Shown here: positions 8,323-16,222 of the stretch, piece after piece | How positions within the stretch are numbered: position 1 is the first letter of the stretch | How the letters are laid out: each line of letters begins with the position of its first letter | Source of the DNA: CAYVBE01 sp964448935 | Lineage (GTDB): Bacteria > Planctomycetota > Brocadiia > SM23-32 | NCBI GenBank assembly: GCA_964448935.1 | Contig: CAYVBE010000009.1 | Location: forward strand, 1-47,946 | Direction: 5' to 3' | Length of the DNA stretch: 47,946 nt | Notes under the pieces: model-generated | Databases searched by the model: none | What the model saw: the letters and a program-made list of their open reading frames with translations, nothing else | Told to the model about the DNA's origin: nothing | Translations under genes and position numbers: made by a program

Positions 8323-9186
8323 ATGCGATCCGGAAAAGTCTGGACCCTCATCCTGCTGGCCGCCCTGGTGGCCGGCGGAAGCGCACTGGCGGTGTGGCAG
8401 CGGGCCGCCGCGAATCGAGATGGGGACAATCCCCGCGCACAGTGTGTGGTGGCGGGCACCTCGATGATCGCCTCCGCCCTCAACTCCCTGGCCGGCGACC
8501 GGCTGGAGGTCCACCTGCTGGCACCGCCCGGCCAGTGCCCCGGCCACTTCGACCTGAAGCCGGACGACTTCCGGGCCATCGTCCGCAGCGAGGCCCTGTT
8601 CCGCCACGATTTCCAGGGCCATGTTGACACAAAGCTGCAAACCACAGGGGGCGCACGAACGGTCGTTGAACTCCCCACCGCAGGGCCGCAGACCATCCCC
8701 ACCAATTACCTGAAGCTCTGTGAAGACGTCGCGGCGGACCTCTGCGAACTCTTCCCCGAACTCCGGCCCGAGGTGCAGCACAATCTTGGCCGGCTTCGGC
8801 AATCGCTGAAAACCTTATCGGACGAAATGCAGCGGCTTGCCGCTCCCCTCTCGGGTCAACCGGTGGTCGCTTCCAGTTTCCAGAAGGCGTTCTGCGCGTG
8901 GCTCGGCATGCGCAACATTGGCGCGTTTGACCGAGCCGAGGGGATGGGGCTGCGCGACCTGCAGGGGCTCATCCGGCAGGGACGCGAGGCGAACGCCGTG
9001 GCCGTGGTCGGCAACCTGCAACGCGGGACCAAAGAAGGCGAGCCCGTGGCCCGCGGACTGGGCGTGCCCCTGGTGCTGCTGAGCAATTTCCCGCTTGAAC
9101 CCGACCGACCCGACGCCTACGCCCACCTGCTGGAAGGCAACGTCCGCAGACTTCTCGAGGCCTGCCATGGCGCCGACGGCGGTTGA
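8323..9186 (+). CDS. ZnuA/SBP_bac_9-type periplasmic binding protein, divergent
   Basis: 287 residues with an N-terminal membrane/signal segment (VWTLILLAALVAGGSALAVW). The family fold is recognisable: VVAGTSMIASALNSLAGDR at 42-60, then PPGQCPGHFDLKPDD (68-82) where His75 fits the first metal ligand of the family. By my alignment the other usual ligands are missing: the 'DPHxWLDP' position reads TIPTNYLKL (124-132), the 'HDAFxYF' position reads SSFQKAF (184-190), and the acidic fourth ligand falls near GNLQRG (230-235). Alternative candidates are His95 and His100 (FRHDFQGH) and Cys72. It would hand substrate to the ABC permease encoded downstream. The unusual ligand set implies another metal or a complex as substrate (inference). 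Confidence 0.8.
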   Translation: MRSGKVWTLILLAALVAGGSALAVWQRAAANRDGDNPRAQCVVAGTSMIASALNSLAGDRLEVHLLAPPGQCPGHFDLKPDDFRAIVRSEALFRHDFQGHVDTKLQTTGGARTVVELPTAGPQTIPTNYLKLCEDVAADLCELFPELRPEVQHNLGRLRQSLKTLSDEMQRLAAPLSGQPVVASSFQKAFCAWLGMRNIGAFDRAEGMGLRDLQGLIRQGREANAVAVVGNLQRGTKEGEPVARGLGVPLVLLSNFPLEPDRPDAYAHLLEGNVRRLLEACHGADGG

Positions 9187-9967
9187 TCTGGAAGACGTGC
9201 GCGTCCACCTGCGGGGAGCTCCCATCCTGCGGGGGCTGACCTTCTCCGTGGAGCCGGGAGAACTGATCGGCATCATCGGCCCGAACGGCGCGGGCAAAAC
9301 CACGCTACTGCGCGCTTTGCTCGGCATGTGCCCCGTCCGTTCGGGCCGCCTCACCGTGCTGGGGGAGGAACCGTCGGCCCTGCGCGGTAAGGCCCTGGCC
9401 CGTTTCCGCACCCACGTGGCCTACCTGCCGCAGCTCCACTTCGGCCCCGGCGGTGTGCCGCTGACCGTGCGTGAGGTGGTGGAGATATCGCGCACCGGCC
9501 GGGCGGGGCTGCTGCGTCCCCTGAAAGCCACGGACCACGGCACCGTCGCACGGTGGATGGACCGCATGGGCCTGGACGAACTGGCGGACCGCCCCTACGG
9601 ACAGCTCTCGGGCGGCCAGCAGCGCAAGGTCCAGCTCGCCCGCGCCCTGGCGCAGGAGCCAGAGGTGCTCCTCCTCGACGAGCCCACGGCCAACCTGGAC
9701 CTCCACTGGCAGGAGACGCTCCTCTCCCTCATCGAGCAAATCGCCGCCGAGACCTCCCTCACCATACTGCTCGTGACCCACGACCTGTCCCTGCTGCCGC
9801 CGGCCTGCCGTCGCGTGCTGGTGCTGGACGGCGGGGAACGGCAGGCCTTCGGGCCGCCGGAGGATATCGTCGTGCCGGATGTCCTGCTTTCCCTGTACGG
9901 CATGGTAGTGGACGTGGAACGTCGCGACGGGCGGTTCCACGTCTTCGCCGGCGGGGAGGGACAATGA
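9167..9967 (+). CDS. Metal-type ABC transporter ATP-binding protein (ZnuC-like)
   Basis: 266 residues from ATG at 9167, which lies inside the binding-protein gene (20-nt overlap); GAGG precedes it by six nt. An upstream ATG at 9095 only adds out-of-frame coding sequence of that gene. All ABC motifs are present: Walker A GPNGAGKTTLL (~36-46), Q-loop in VAYLPQLHFG, signature LSGGQQRKVQLA, Walker B VLLLDEPTANLD and H-loop LVTHD. It powers import through the adjacent permease at the cytoplasmic membrane. Its TGA overlaps the permease ATG (ATGA), showing coupled translation. Confidence 0.92.
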   Translation: MAPTAVDLEDVRVHLRGAPILRGLTFSVEPGELIGIIGPNGAGKTTLLRALLGMCPVRSGRLTVLGEEPSALRGKALARFRTHVAYLPQLHFGPGGVPLTVREVVEISRTGRAGLLRPLKATDHGTVARWMDRMGLDELADRPYGQLSGGQQRKVQLARALAQEPEVLLLDEPTANLDLHWQETLLSLIEQIAAETSLTILLVTHDLSLLPPACRRVLVLDGGERQAFGPPEDIVVPDVLLSLYGMVVDVERRDGRFHVFAGGEGQ

Positions 9968-10764
9968 ACGCTGAGACCATCGCCCTGTTCGGCACCATAA
10001 TCGCCGCGGCCCTGCTGGGCGGCGCCGGCTGCTCGCTTTCCGGCTACTATCTGTCCAACCTCCGCCTGCCGTTCATGGGCGTCTGCCTCTCCCACGCCGC
10101 CATGGCGGGGGCCGTCTTCGCCCACCTGTTCGATCTCCCGATCTGGCCGGTGGCCTTCGGGGCCGCCATCGTGGTCTCCTTCCTGGTGGGTTACCTGGCC
10201 GAACGCATGAGGCTGGACCTGAACGTCTCGATGGGCATCCTTTTCTCCTTCATCATGGGGCTGGCCTTCATCGGCATCGGTCTGACGCAGGGCGCACGGA
10301 CCGAAGTGCTGGGCCTGATCTGGGGCAACATCCTTCTGGTCTCCCCGTGGCAGGTGGTGTGGGTGGGCGTGGCGGCGCTCCTCGCCGCCCTGTTCGCGGT
10401 GAGTTTCGGCAAGGAACTCAAGGCCGTGCTGTTCAGCCGCGCCATCGCCGCCAGCAGCGGCATCCGGGAGGGGCTGGTCTACTACCTGCTGCTGGTCGTC
10501 TCCGGGCTTGTGGTCACGGTCAACCTGGAGGCGGTGGGCGGGCTGATGCTGTTCAGCCTGCTGGTGGCGCCCCCGGCGGCCGCCTGCCGGCTGACCCGCC
10601 GCTACCGGAGTTCCGTCCTGCTGAGCGCGCTCCTGGGCGCCGCGGCAGCCCTTGGCGGTCTCGCTATATCCTACGTCCTCAACACCCCCACCGGAGCCAG
10701 CATCGTCATCGTGTCGAGCGCAATATTCGCCGTCGCCGCCCTGCTCACGAAAAAGGAGTCCTGA
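9964..10764 (+). CDS. Metal-type ABC transporter permease (ZnuB/ABC-3 family)
   Basis: 266 residues from ATG at 9964, overlapping the ATPase stop by four nt. Hydrophobic helices run through the whole protein; MNAETIALFGTIIAAALLGG begins the first, and family features include LPFMGVCLSHAAMAGAVFAH, NVSMGILFSFIMGLAFIGIG and the EAVGGLMLFSLLVAPPAAA segment near the C terminus. The family imports zinc, manganese or iron. A Shine-Dalgarno for the following methyltransferase (AAAGGAG) lies inside its last codons. Confidence 0.92.
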   Translation: MNAETIALFGTIIAAALLGGAGCSLSGYYLSNLRLPFMGVCLSHAAMAGAVFAHLFDLPIWPVAFGAAIVVSFLVGYLAERMRLDLNVSMGILFSFIMGLAFIGIGLTQGARTEVLGLIWGNILLVSPWQVVWVGVAALLAALFAVSFGKELKAVLFSRAIAASSGIREGLVYYLLLVVSGLVVTVNLEAVGGLMLFSLLVAPPAAACRLTRRYRSSVLLSALLGAAAALGGLAISYVLNTPTGASIVIVSSAIFAVAALLTKKES

Positions 10765-10769
10765 AACCT

Positions 10770-11387
10770 GTGACGCCCAACGAACGCAAAAGGGAGTTTT
10801 TCGACGAGGCCGCGCCGGACTGGGCCCACGGAACCTTCCATGAGGAGGGCCTGAAGGTCGCCCGGTGGATCGTCGAGATGGCCGGTATCGAACCCGGCAT
10901 GACCGTGCTGGAACCCGGCTGCGGCGCCGGCCGCATGACGCGCCTGCTGGCCCGCGCCGTGGGGCCGTCCGGCCGGGTCATCGCCTGCGACATAAGCGAA
11001 CGCATGTTGGAGGCAGCCCGTCGCAACGTGCCCGGCTCCCATGTCGAATTTCACGCAGTATCGGCAGAAGAGACCGAACTGGAAAAGAACTCACTGGATG
11101 CGGTCCTCTGCTTCGACGTCTTCCCCCACTTCGACGACCCCGCCGCCCTGCTCGACCGCCTCCACCACGCGCTCAAGCCCGGCGCCCGCCTCGTCGTAGC
11201 CCACCATCCCGGCCGGCACGAGGTCAACGAGATTCACACGGAAGCCGGAGGCGCGGTAGGCGCCGACCGCCTGCCCGATGAGCAGCAGATGCGCCGCCTC
11301 TTCCGCGACCACGGATTCCAGGTCCAGCGCCTGCTGGACCAATCGGACCGCTACTACCTATCGGCAAGTCGCAAGAACCGCGCCTGA
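10770..11387 (+). CDS. Class I SAM-dependent methyltransferase
   Basis: 205 residues from GTG at 10770, five nt after the permease stop, with AAAAGGAG eleven nt upstream. Motif I is VLEPGCGAGRMTRLL (46-60), motif II covers VIACDISERMLEAARRN, and the motif IV region reads LDAVLCFDVFPHF. It is a soluble methyltransferase of the ubiE/type 11 sort. Its place at the end of a metal-import operon is odd and suggests that it modifies a metal-bound small molecule, a metalloid or a chelator (inference); no substrate can be read from the sequence. Confidence 0.85.
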   Translation: MTPNERKREFFDEAAPDWAHGTFHEEGLKVARWIVEMAGIEPGMTVLEPGCGAGRMTRLLARAVGPSGRVIACDISERMLEAARRNVPGSHVEFHAVSAEETELEKNSLDAVLCFDVFPHFDDPAALLDRLHHALKPGARLVVAHHPGRHEVNEIHTEAGGAVGADRLPDEQQMRRLFRDHGFQVQRLLDQSDRYYLSASRKNRA

Positions 11388-11391
11388 ATCG

Positions 11392-11823
11392 CTAATCAAT
11401 CACGAGACTTCCGTCCTCATTGAATTCCCAGCCTGCCGACCACGCAACCTCCCACAGGTGGCCGTCCGGATCGGCGAAATACCCGCCGTAACCGCCCCAG
11501 GAGGTATCCTGCGCTGCCCTCACTATCCGCCCTCCGGCGCTCTCGGCCAACGCCAGAACGCGGTCCACTTCCTCTTTGGTACGCGTGTTATGCGCAAGAG
11601 TTACACCCGAGAACGCCAGCCGTGCCGTCGGGAGATCGGGGGAGACGTCCTGCGCCAATTCGTCCCAGGGATACAGGGCCAGGCTGGTCCCGGACGTCTT
11701 GAAAAAAGCGATAGGTGCGTTTTCCGTGGCGGAAGTTGCGAACCCCAGGCCGTCGCGATAGAACCGCACGGCCCGCGCCATGTCCGCCACGCCCAATGTG
11801 ATGATGCTTATGCGTGGTTCCAT
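11392..11823 (-). CDS. VOC superfamily (glyoxalase/bleomycin-resistance fold) protein
   Basis: 143 residues from ATG at 11823, with a G-rich AGGGGGGAA just upstream. The paired beta-alpha-beta-beta-beta modules are seen in ISIITLGVADMARAVRFYRD with GLGF, and in the second half ending GGYFADPDGHLWEVAWS. His and Glu of the DPDGHLWE module are retained, but the first metal position reads TLGV with no histidine, so metal binding may be incomplete. Members range from lyases to small-molecule sequestering proteins; no specific role can be assigned. Its 3' end lies 4 nt from the methyltransferase stop on the other strand. Confidence 0.8.
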   Translation of the reverse strand: MEPRISIITLGVADMARAVRFYRDGLGFATSATENAPIAFFKTSGTSLALYPWDELAQDVSPDLPTARLAFSGVTLAHNTRTKEEVDRVLALAESAGGRIVRAAQDTSWGGYGGYFADPDGHLWEVAWSAGWEFNEDGSLVID

Positions 11824-11892
11824 TGCTTCCCCCCTGCTTCGGATGTCGAGCGACCCCGTGGGCCGGCGTAGAACCAGTGACATGCCGATACA

Positions 11893-11921
11893 ACGGTAGT
11901 CCGCCGGGCGGCCGCTGTCAA
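11893..11921 (-). promoter_or_regulatory. Possible promoter for the VOC gene
   Basis: Minus strand TTGACA (11921-11916), 17-nt spacer, TACCGT (11898-11893). The -35 is perfect, the -10 weak; the overall form resembles the TTGACA/TACCTT promoter at 6133. Confidence 0.4.
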
Positions 11922-11979
11922 CACTGTGGAGAAGAATGCAGAGATCCGCCCGGGGCAGGAGCCGAAGACTCTCGGCCAT

Positions 11980-12006
11980 TTGACAGCCGCAGGGCCATGG
12001 TATACT
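11980..12006 (+). promoter_or_regulatory. Promoter of tRNA-Lys
   Basis: TTGACA (11980-11985) and TATACT (12001-12006) with a short 15-nt spacer; shifting the -35 one base left to TTTGAC gives 16. A start near 12013 would leave a 5' leader of about 40 nt. Confidence 0.55.
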
Positions 12007-12052
12007 GTGGAAGACGCCTGGACGGCCCGCATCAGCCGAACATCCCACCCGT

Positions 12053-12112
<60 letters not shown>

Positions 12113-12129
<17 letters not shown>

Positions 12130-12188
12130 TTCCCCTGTAGACCGCCGCATCTTCCCGCCCGGCACGCCTGCCGTGCGGGTGGGCTGCC
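12113..12188 (+). repeat. Direct repeat copy A: tRNA-Lys 3' end plus 60 bp of flank
   Basis: These 76 bp match 14926-15001 without gaps; by hand I count about 12 mismatches (~84% identity). The match includes the last 17 nt of the tRNA. A matching 15-bp block upstream (12085-12099 against 14911-14925) covers the anticodon loop. The flank contains an imperfect hairpin, GCACG/CGTGC, at about 12161-12176. Confidence 0.8.
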
Positions 12189-12226
12189 CCGGAGGCTGTG
12201 CCGCCTCCAGATCAGTATTTCCCGTC

Positions 12227-14464
12227 TCAGTACTCGGTGCGTCTGACGATATCCAATTGCCGCCTCCGGTCCAGGTCGACGAAGCGGCACGTGAAGCCGC
12301 CGAGACGCACGAGCAGATGGGGATACCGGTCCGGTTCCTCCATGGCCGCTTCGAGATCTTCCTGGCTGACGGACGAGATCATGGCCTGCAACCCGCCCTG
12401 CTCGAAGAAGGTTGCCATGGCCGCTTCCAGCTTGTCCCGGGAGCGGGCGAAAAAGTCTGGGTTGATCTTCAGGTTGGTCACCGCGCCACCATTTGCGGGG
12501 TCAAGCTTGGCCACTGAGCTGAGCAGAGCGGTGATACCCTCGGTATCGTTGCCGACACTTGGGGCATGGCCAATGGCAAGCGGCTCGCCAGCGCGGCGAC
12601 CGTCGGGCGTGGCGCCGCAATGCTCTCCCGTGAAGTAGCCGCCGGGGTTCACGCTGGAGAGGGTGAGGAAGTCGAGCCCGGCCTCCTCGCCGGCCTCCGC
12701 CACGGCCCGGTTGGCGTAGTCCCACAACTGCCCGTACAGGTCGTCCACTTCGTCAATGTCGTTCCCGAACTTCGGACACGCCTTCAGCCGGCTGCGCAAC
12801 AGCTCGTGGCCTTCGAAGTCGTCGTCGAGGGCCTGGATGAGCTCCCCCATCGTGCAGGCCTGCTGCTCGAAGACGAGTTGCTTGATGGCGATCAGGCTGT
12901 CCGCGGCGTTGGTGAACCCGTGCCCCATAATGCAGGCGCCATTGTAGCGGACGCCCCCGTCCATCATGGCCCTGCCGCTTTCAAGGCAGTCGTGCGTCAG
13001 GAGGCTTCCCAGCAGCAGGGAGCATTCCTCGCGGAGGACCGAGTTGTTCAGGGCGTGAATGCGCGCGGGGATGCGGACTGCCCAGCTGATCTGCCGGTAG
13101 AAGGCGTCCAACAACTCGTCGAAGGAACGGAAGTCGCGGGCGTCGCCGGTCTGGATGGAGAACCGGTTGCCATTCTTGTCCACGCCGTTGCGCAGGGCGG
13201 CCTCCAGCGCTTTGCCGATGCTCATGACGAAGTTAAGCTCGCTCGGGCTTCTTCCGGCGATCATGTATTCGCCGCAGCCGAGGGGATGGTAGTTCAGCGA
13301 ATCCTCCGGCGAAACACGGAGCGCCTCTTCGACGCCGGGCAGAATGGCGTCGTCGTTGTAGAGCAAGGGGTAAACACAGCCGGTCGCGAGCGCATCGTAC
13401 GCGGCCTCCAGGAGCGCAGGGTCCTGCCCCTCGTAGAAGCGAAGGGTAAGCTGGGGGATGAGTTCCCGGTGAACAGCGCTGGCCTTGATCGCAGCGAGGG
13501 CGAAGCGGTCGGCGTTGGTCTCGTTGCGCCGGCCCCGGCCACCGACCAGGATACGGCCGACTGCAGGATTAACTTCGTTGCTGAACTTATGCCAGAGTGC
13601 GAGAACCAGTTCGAAGGCCTCATCCTCGGTCAGCACTCCGGCCTCAACATCCCGCACGTACAGGTCTCCGAGCGCCACATCGGGCCGGAAGGCATCAATG
13701 TGCTTGCCACAGGTGATGAGGCTGACCAGCCAGACCAACTGCATGGCTTCGCGCAAGGTCCGGGGGGGATGGTCGAGGTTGGCCTCGAGGGTCCGGGCGA
13801 TAGTGAGGAGCCTGGCCTTGTCGTCCTCGGCTGCGAGGTCCGCCTTCTGGCGCGCTTCGGCCGCATAGTGCCGGAACACATCGCACAGGATGTCCAGGAC
13901 GGTACGGAGCCCCTTGAGAAAATCCAGGTCCGTGCTCTTGCCGCTTCGGGCGATTCGCCCGTCAACATCCTGGTAAAGTCCGGGGATGCCCCTTCTGACC
14001 AGTCGGTCCAGGTCGGGCACAAGGCACATGCCACAGCCCCCGCCGATGATCGGGTTGGTCAGACCCGTGAACGTCTCGTCATCCTCGGAGTATTTACCGA
14101 AGATTTTGGCGCAGGTGTTCTCCTTCAGCCAGAACTCGGTGAGCTCCTCAAGCACGGCGCGGTCAGCGGGATTGTCCCCGTAGCGTTCAAGCGCGGCAAA
14201 ATCGAAACAGTAGCCGCCCTGTTTGCCGGGCCCGGGGCGTCCGGGCATCCTGGCCCACCAGAGCACGCCGAGGTAGGTGATCCTGCCCTCGGCCTGAGAA
14301 CCGGCAAAGAGGTCGTCCGGCTTGATCGGCCCGACCAGCGCCGGATACTGGGTCTTCAGGCAGGCGGCCTCGCGGACAGCGGGGTGTTCGCCGAGGTGTT
14401 TCTTATAGGTATCGGTGAATACCTTCGCCTGCCGGACAACGGGGTGGAGCTGCCTATCTGTCAT
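12227..14464 (-). CDS. Glycyl radical enzyme (pyruvate formate-lyase superfamily), orphan
   Basis: 745 residues from ATG at 14464, GGAG five nt upstream. The PFL-like domain spans most of the protein. The active-site cysteine loop reads HPLGCGEYMIAG with Cys397 and Glu399 (family pattern GCxE, as in the dehydratase/lyase members). The C-terminal glycyl radical loop is LLVRLGGFTCRF, with Gly723 the expected radical site (family RVxGY/F). Such enzymes cleave or dehydrate substrates by radical chemistry under anoxic conditions, after activation by a radical SAM enzyme. No activase gene is present within the window, so it must be elsewhere. GCGE rather than GCVE and the RLGGF loop set it apart from PFL, choline lyase and glycerol dehydratase; the substrate is unknown. 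Confidence 0.9.
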   Translation of the reverse strand: MTDRQLHPVVRQAKVFTDTYKKHLGEHPAVREAACLKTQYPALVGPIKPDDLFAGSQAEGRITYLGVLWWARMPGRPGPGKQGGYCFDFAALERYGDNPADRAVLEELTEFWLKENTCAKIFGKYSEDDETFTGLTNPIIGGGCGMCLVPDLDRLVRRGIPGLYQDVDGRIARSGKSTDLDFLKGLRTVLDILCDVFRHYAAEARQKADLAAEDDKARLLTIARTLEANLDHPPRTLREAMQLVWLVSLITCGKHIDAFRPDVALGDLYVRDVEAGVLTEDEAFELVLALWHKFSNEVNPAVGRILVGGRGRRNETNADRFALAAIKASAVHRELIPQLTLRFYEGQDPALLEAAYDALATGCVYPLLYNDDAILPGVEEALRVSPEDSLNYHPLGCGEYMIAGRSPSELNFVMSIGKALEAALRNGVDKNGNRFSIQTGDARDFRSFDELLDAFYRQISWAVRIPARIHALNNSVLREECSLLLGSLLTHDCLESGRAMMDGGVRYNGACIMGHGFTNAADSLIAIKQLVFEQQACTMGELIQALDDDFEGHELLRSRLKACPKFGNDIDEVDDLYGQLWDYANRAVAEAGEEAGLDFLTLSSVNPGGYFTGEHCGATPDGRRAGEPLAIGHAPSVGNDTEGITALLSSVAKLDPANGGAVTNLKINPDFFARSRDKLEAAMATFFEQGGLQAMISSVSQEDLEAAMEEPDRYPHLLVRLGGFTCRFVDLDRRRQLDIVRRTEY

Positions 14465-14768
14465 CGGGTCTCCAGAAACTGGTGTATCACGAAAAGTGTT
14501 GTCAGCAGGTCCCTAAAACCTGCATCACAGATCCCATGTTCTTCGGCGGCGTGCTCGGCAAGATGGCACGGCGGACCTCAGCCTACGTTCCGTGCTGCCG
14601 AGGGTATCGAGCGTACAGCGGCCGCCGGCGTCGCAGGTCGGACAGATGATCCTGACTGTCCGGACCGTTCGCGATATTGACGACTTCCGTCGGGTCGCCT
14701 TCCCGGTCGTGCCGAGAGCAGACACCCCAAATGGAGTAGCGGACTTCAAAACCCACTGCTATCCCACG

Positions 14769-14796
14769 AGTGTACCCGGCATGGTTGGTTTGTCAA
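14769..14796 (-). promoter_or_regulatory. Possible distant promoter for the glycyl radical enzyme
   Basis: Minus strand TTGACA (14796-14791), 16-nt spacer, TACACT (14774-14769). It would give a leader of about 300 nt before the ATG at 14464. I see no recognisable gene in 14465-14768; short open frames there are not convincing. Confidence 0.35.
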
Positions 14797-14806
14797 ACTC
14801 GTTCTC

Positions 14807-14838
14807 GCGTTCTTGCGTTCTTGCGTTCTTGTGCTCTT
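14807..14838 (+). repeat. Octamer tandem repeat
   Basis: Three exact copies of GCGTTCTT (14807-14830) followed by a variant GTGCTCTT (14831-14838). It lies upstream of the -35 of the possible promoter at 14769-14796. Confidence 0.85.
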
Positions 14839-14910
14839 CGCTTCCAACTCCCCCAGCATGACCACACGCCAGTGCGGATATGATATGCAGTTCGCCCGGG
14901 CGGCCGAGAC

Positions 14911-15001
14911 CTTTTAGTCCACAGGCCCCAGCGCCCCCACCCTTTCCCTGTAGACCACCGCGTCTTCCCACCCGACACGCCTGCCCTACGGGTGGCCCGC
15001 C
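14911..15001 (+). repeat. Decayed tRNA-Lys 3' part plus flank, copy B
   Basis: CTTTTAGTCCACAGG (14911-14925) matches the tRNA-Lys anticodon loop and 3' stem at 12085-12099 in 12 of 15 positions. A 13-nt block of the T arm is absent, and 14926-15001 then matches 12113-12188 at about 84%. No intact cloverleaf can be built, so this is a vestigial tRNA copy with its downstream flank. It ends 12 bp before the stop of the convergent PLP gene. Confidence 0.7.
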
Positions 15002-15013
15002 GCCTGCGGCCCA

Positions 15014-16210
15014 TCATTTACCGGGCGGCGATATGCCGTCAAGAGCTTGTTCCAGGTCGCTCCAGATATCTTCCGCTTCTTCAATGCCCGCGGAGAGCCG
15101 GACCATGTTATCCCGTATCGCCAGGGCGTGGCGCTCCTCCAGCGCCGCATCCCAATAGCCCATGATGGTCAGGGGTTCGACGAGGGTCTCCGTGCCGCCC
15201 AGGCTGGGAGCGATGCGGCACATGGACAGGCCGTCCAGGAAATGTCGGGTTTCGCGCAGTCCGCCCTTGACCGAGAAGGTGACGACGCCCCCGAACCCGG
15301 CCATCAGACGGCGCGCCACCTCATGGTCGGGGTGGGACTCCAGACCGGGATACAGCACGCTCTCCACGGCGGGATGGTCCTCCAGAAAGCGGGCCACCGC
15401 CAGGCCGTTGGCGTTGTGACGCTCCATCCGCAGGGCAAGCGTCTTGAGGCCCCTGTCGAGCAAGAACGCCGTGTTCGGGTCGCAGACGGCGCCCTGCGTC
15501 TTGTGGAACTCGGAGAGGGGCTCTACGTACCTGGCCGCGCCGGCCACGACACCCGCCAGCAGGTCGTTGTGGCCGCCCAGGTATTTGGTGGCCGAGTGCA
15601 CCACCAGGTCAACGCCCAGGTCCAGCGGACGCAGGTTGACGGGGGTGGCGAACGTGGCGTCCACTACGGTCAGGCAGTCGCGCCCGCAGCCCAGCTCCGC
15701 AAGACCTTCCAGGTCCACAACGCGCAGACCCGGGTTGGTAGGCGCCTCGGTAAAGACCAGACGCGTCCGCGGCGTCAGCGCGTCGCGGACCGCCCCCAGG
15801 CACGGCTCCACCACATCGGTGCGGATATCGAACTTCGGCAGGACGCGGGTCGCAAAGTCGCGCGTCCTCTTGTAGCAGTCGCGGGTGAGGATCAGGTGGT
15901 CGCCCGCGGACAGGTGGTGGACGAACAGCGTGGTGAGGGCGGCCATGCCGCTGGCGAAGAGCTGAGCTGACTCGGCGCCTTCCAGCGCGGCAAGCCTCGC
16001 CTCGGCCGCCCTCACCGTGGGATTGCCCATGCGGCTGTATTCCGGCTGCCGGCGCTCCGAGCGGCCCTCCACCAGATCTATAAGCTGCCCGGTGCTCTCG
16101 AAAGTGAAGGGCGCCGAGTGCACCACCGGCGGCGTGAGGGACCAGTGCGGCTGTCGCCGGGGCGCGCCGGCATGCACACAATCAGTGGAATTCGGTCGGC
16201 GCAGGTCCAC
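15014..16210 (-). CDS. Cys/Met-metabolism PLP enzyme (cystathionine gamma-synthase/MetY type)
   Basis: 398 residues from GTG at 16210 with GGAG eight nt upstream, 12 nt after the sulfite reductase stop. Family features are the EYSRMGNPT segment (57-65), the PLP-stacking region around Tyr113, D184 in VVDATFATP, and the Schiff-base lysine Lys209 in HSATKYLGGH. The usual 'YGGTYR' segment reads CYKRTRDF (112-119), and the substrate end SLGGTETLVEPLTIMGY also differs from the common SLGG.ESL form. It makes or breaks C-S bonds of cystathionine, homocysteine or related thiols. As last gene of the APS reductase/sulfite reductase operon, it may consume the sulfide produced, acting like O-acetyl- or O-succinylhomoserine sulfhydrylase. 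The exact reaction is uncertain. Confidence 0.85.
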   Translation of the reverse strand: MDLRRPNSTDCVHAGAPRRQPHWSLTPPVVHSAPFTFESTGQLIDLVEGRSERRQPEYSRMGNPTVRAAEARLAALEGAESAQLFASGMAALTTLFVHHLSAGDHLILTRDCYKRTRDFATRVLPKFDIRTDVVEPCLGAVRDALTPRTRLVFTEAPTNPGLRVVDLEGLAELGCGRDCLTVVDATFATPVNLRPLDLGVDLVVHSATKYLGGHNDLLAGVVAGAARYVEPLSEFHKTQGAVCDPNTAFLLDRGLKTLALRMERHNANGLAVARFLEDHPAVESVLYPGLESHPDHEVARRLMAGFGGVVTFSVKGGLRETRHFLDGLSMCRIAPSLGGTETLVEPLTIMGYWDAALEERHALAIRDNMVRLSAGIEEAEDIWSDLEQALDGISPPGK

Positions 16211-16222
16211 GGAACGCTCCGT

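Noticed and set aside
14465..14768. Small protein gene upstream of the glycyl radical enzyme
   Set aside because: Open frames of 70-90 residues exist on both strands, but none has a ribosome binding site, a recognisable domain or coding-like composition.
14890..14960. Second functional tRNA gene
   Set aside because: The T arm is missing and no acceptor stem can be formed, so only a decayed fragment is supported.
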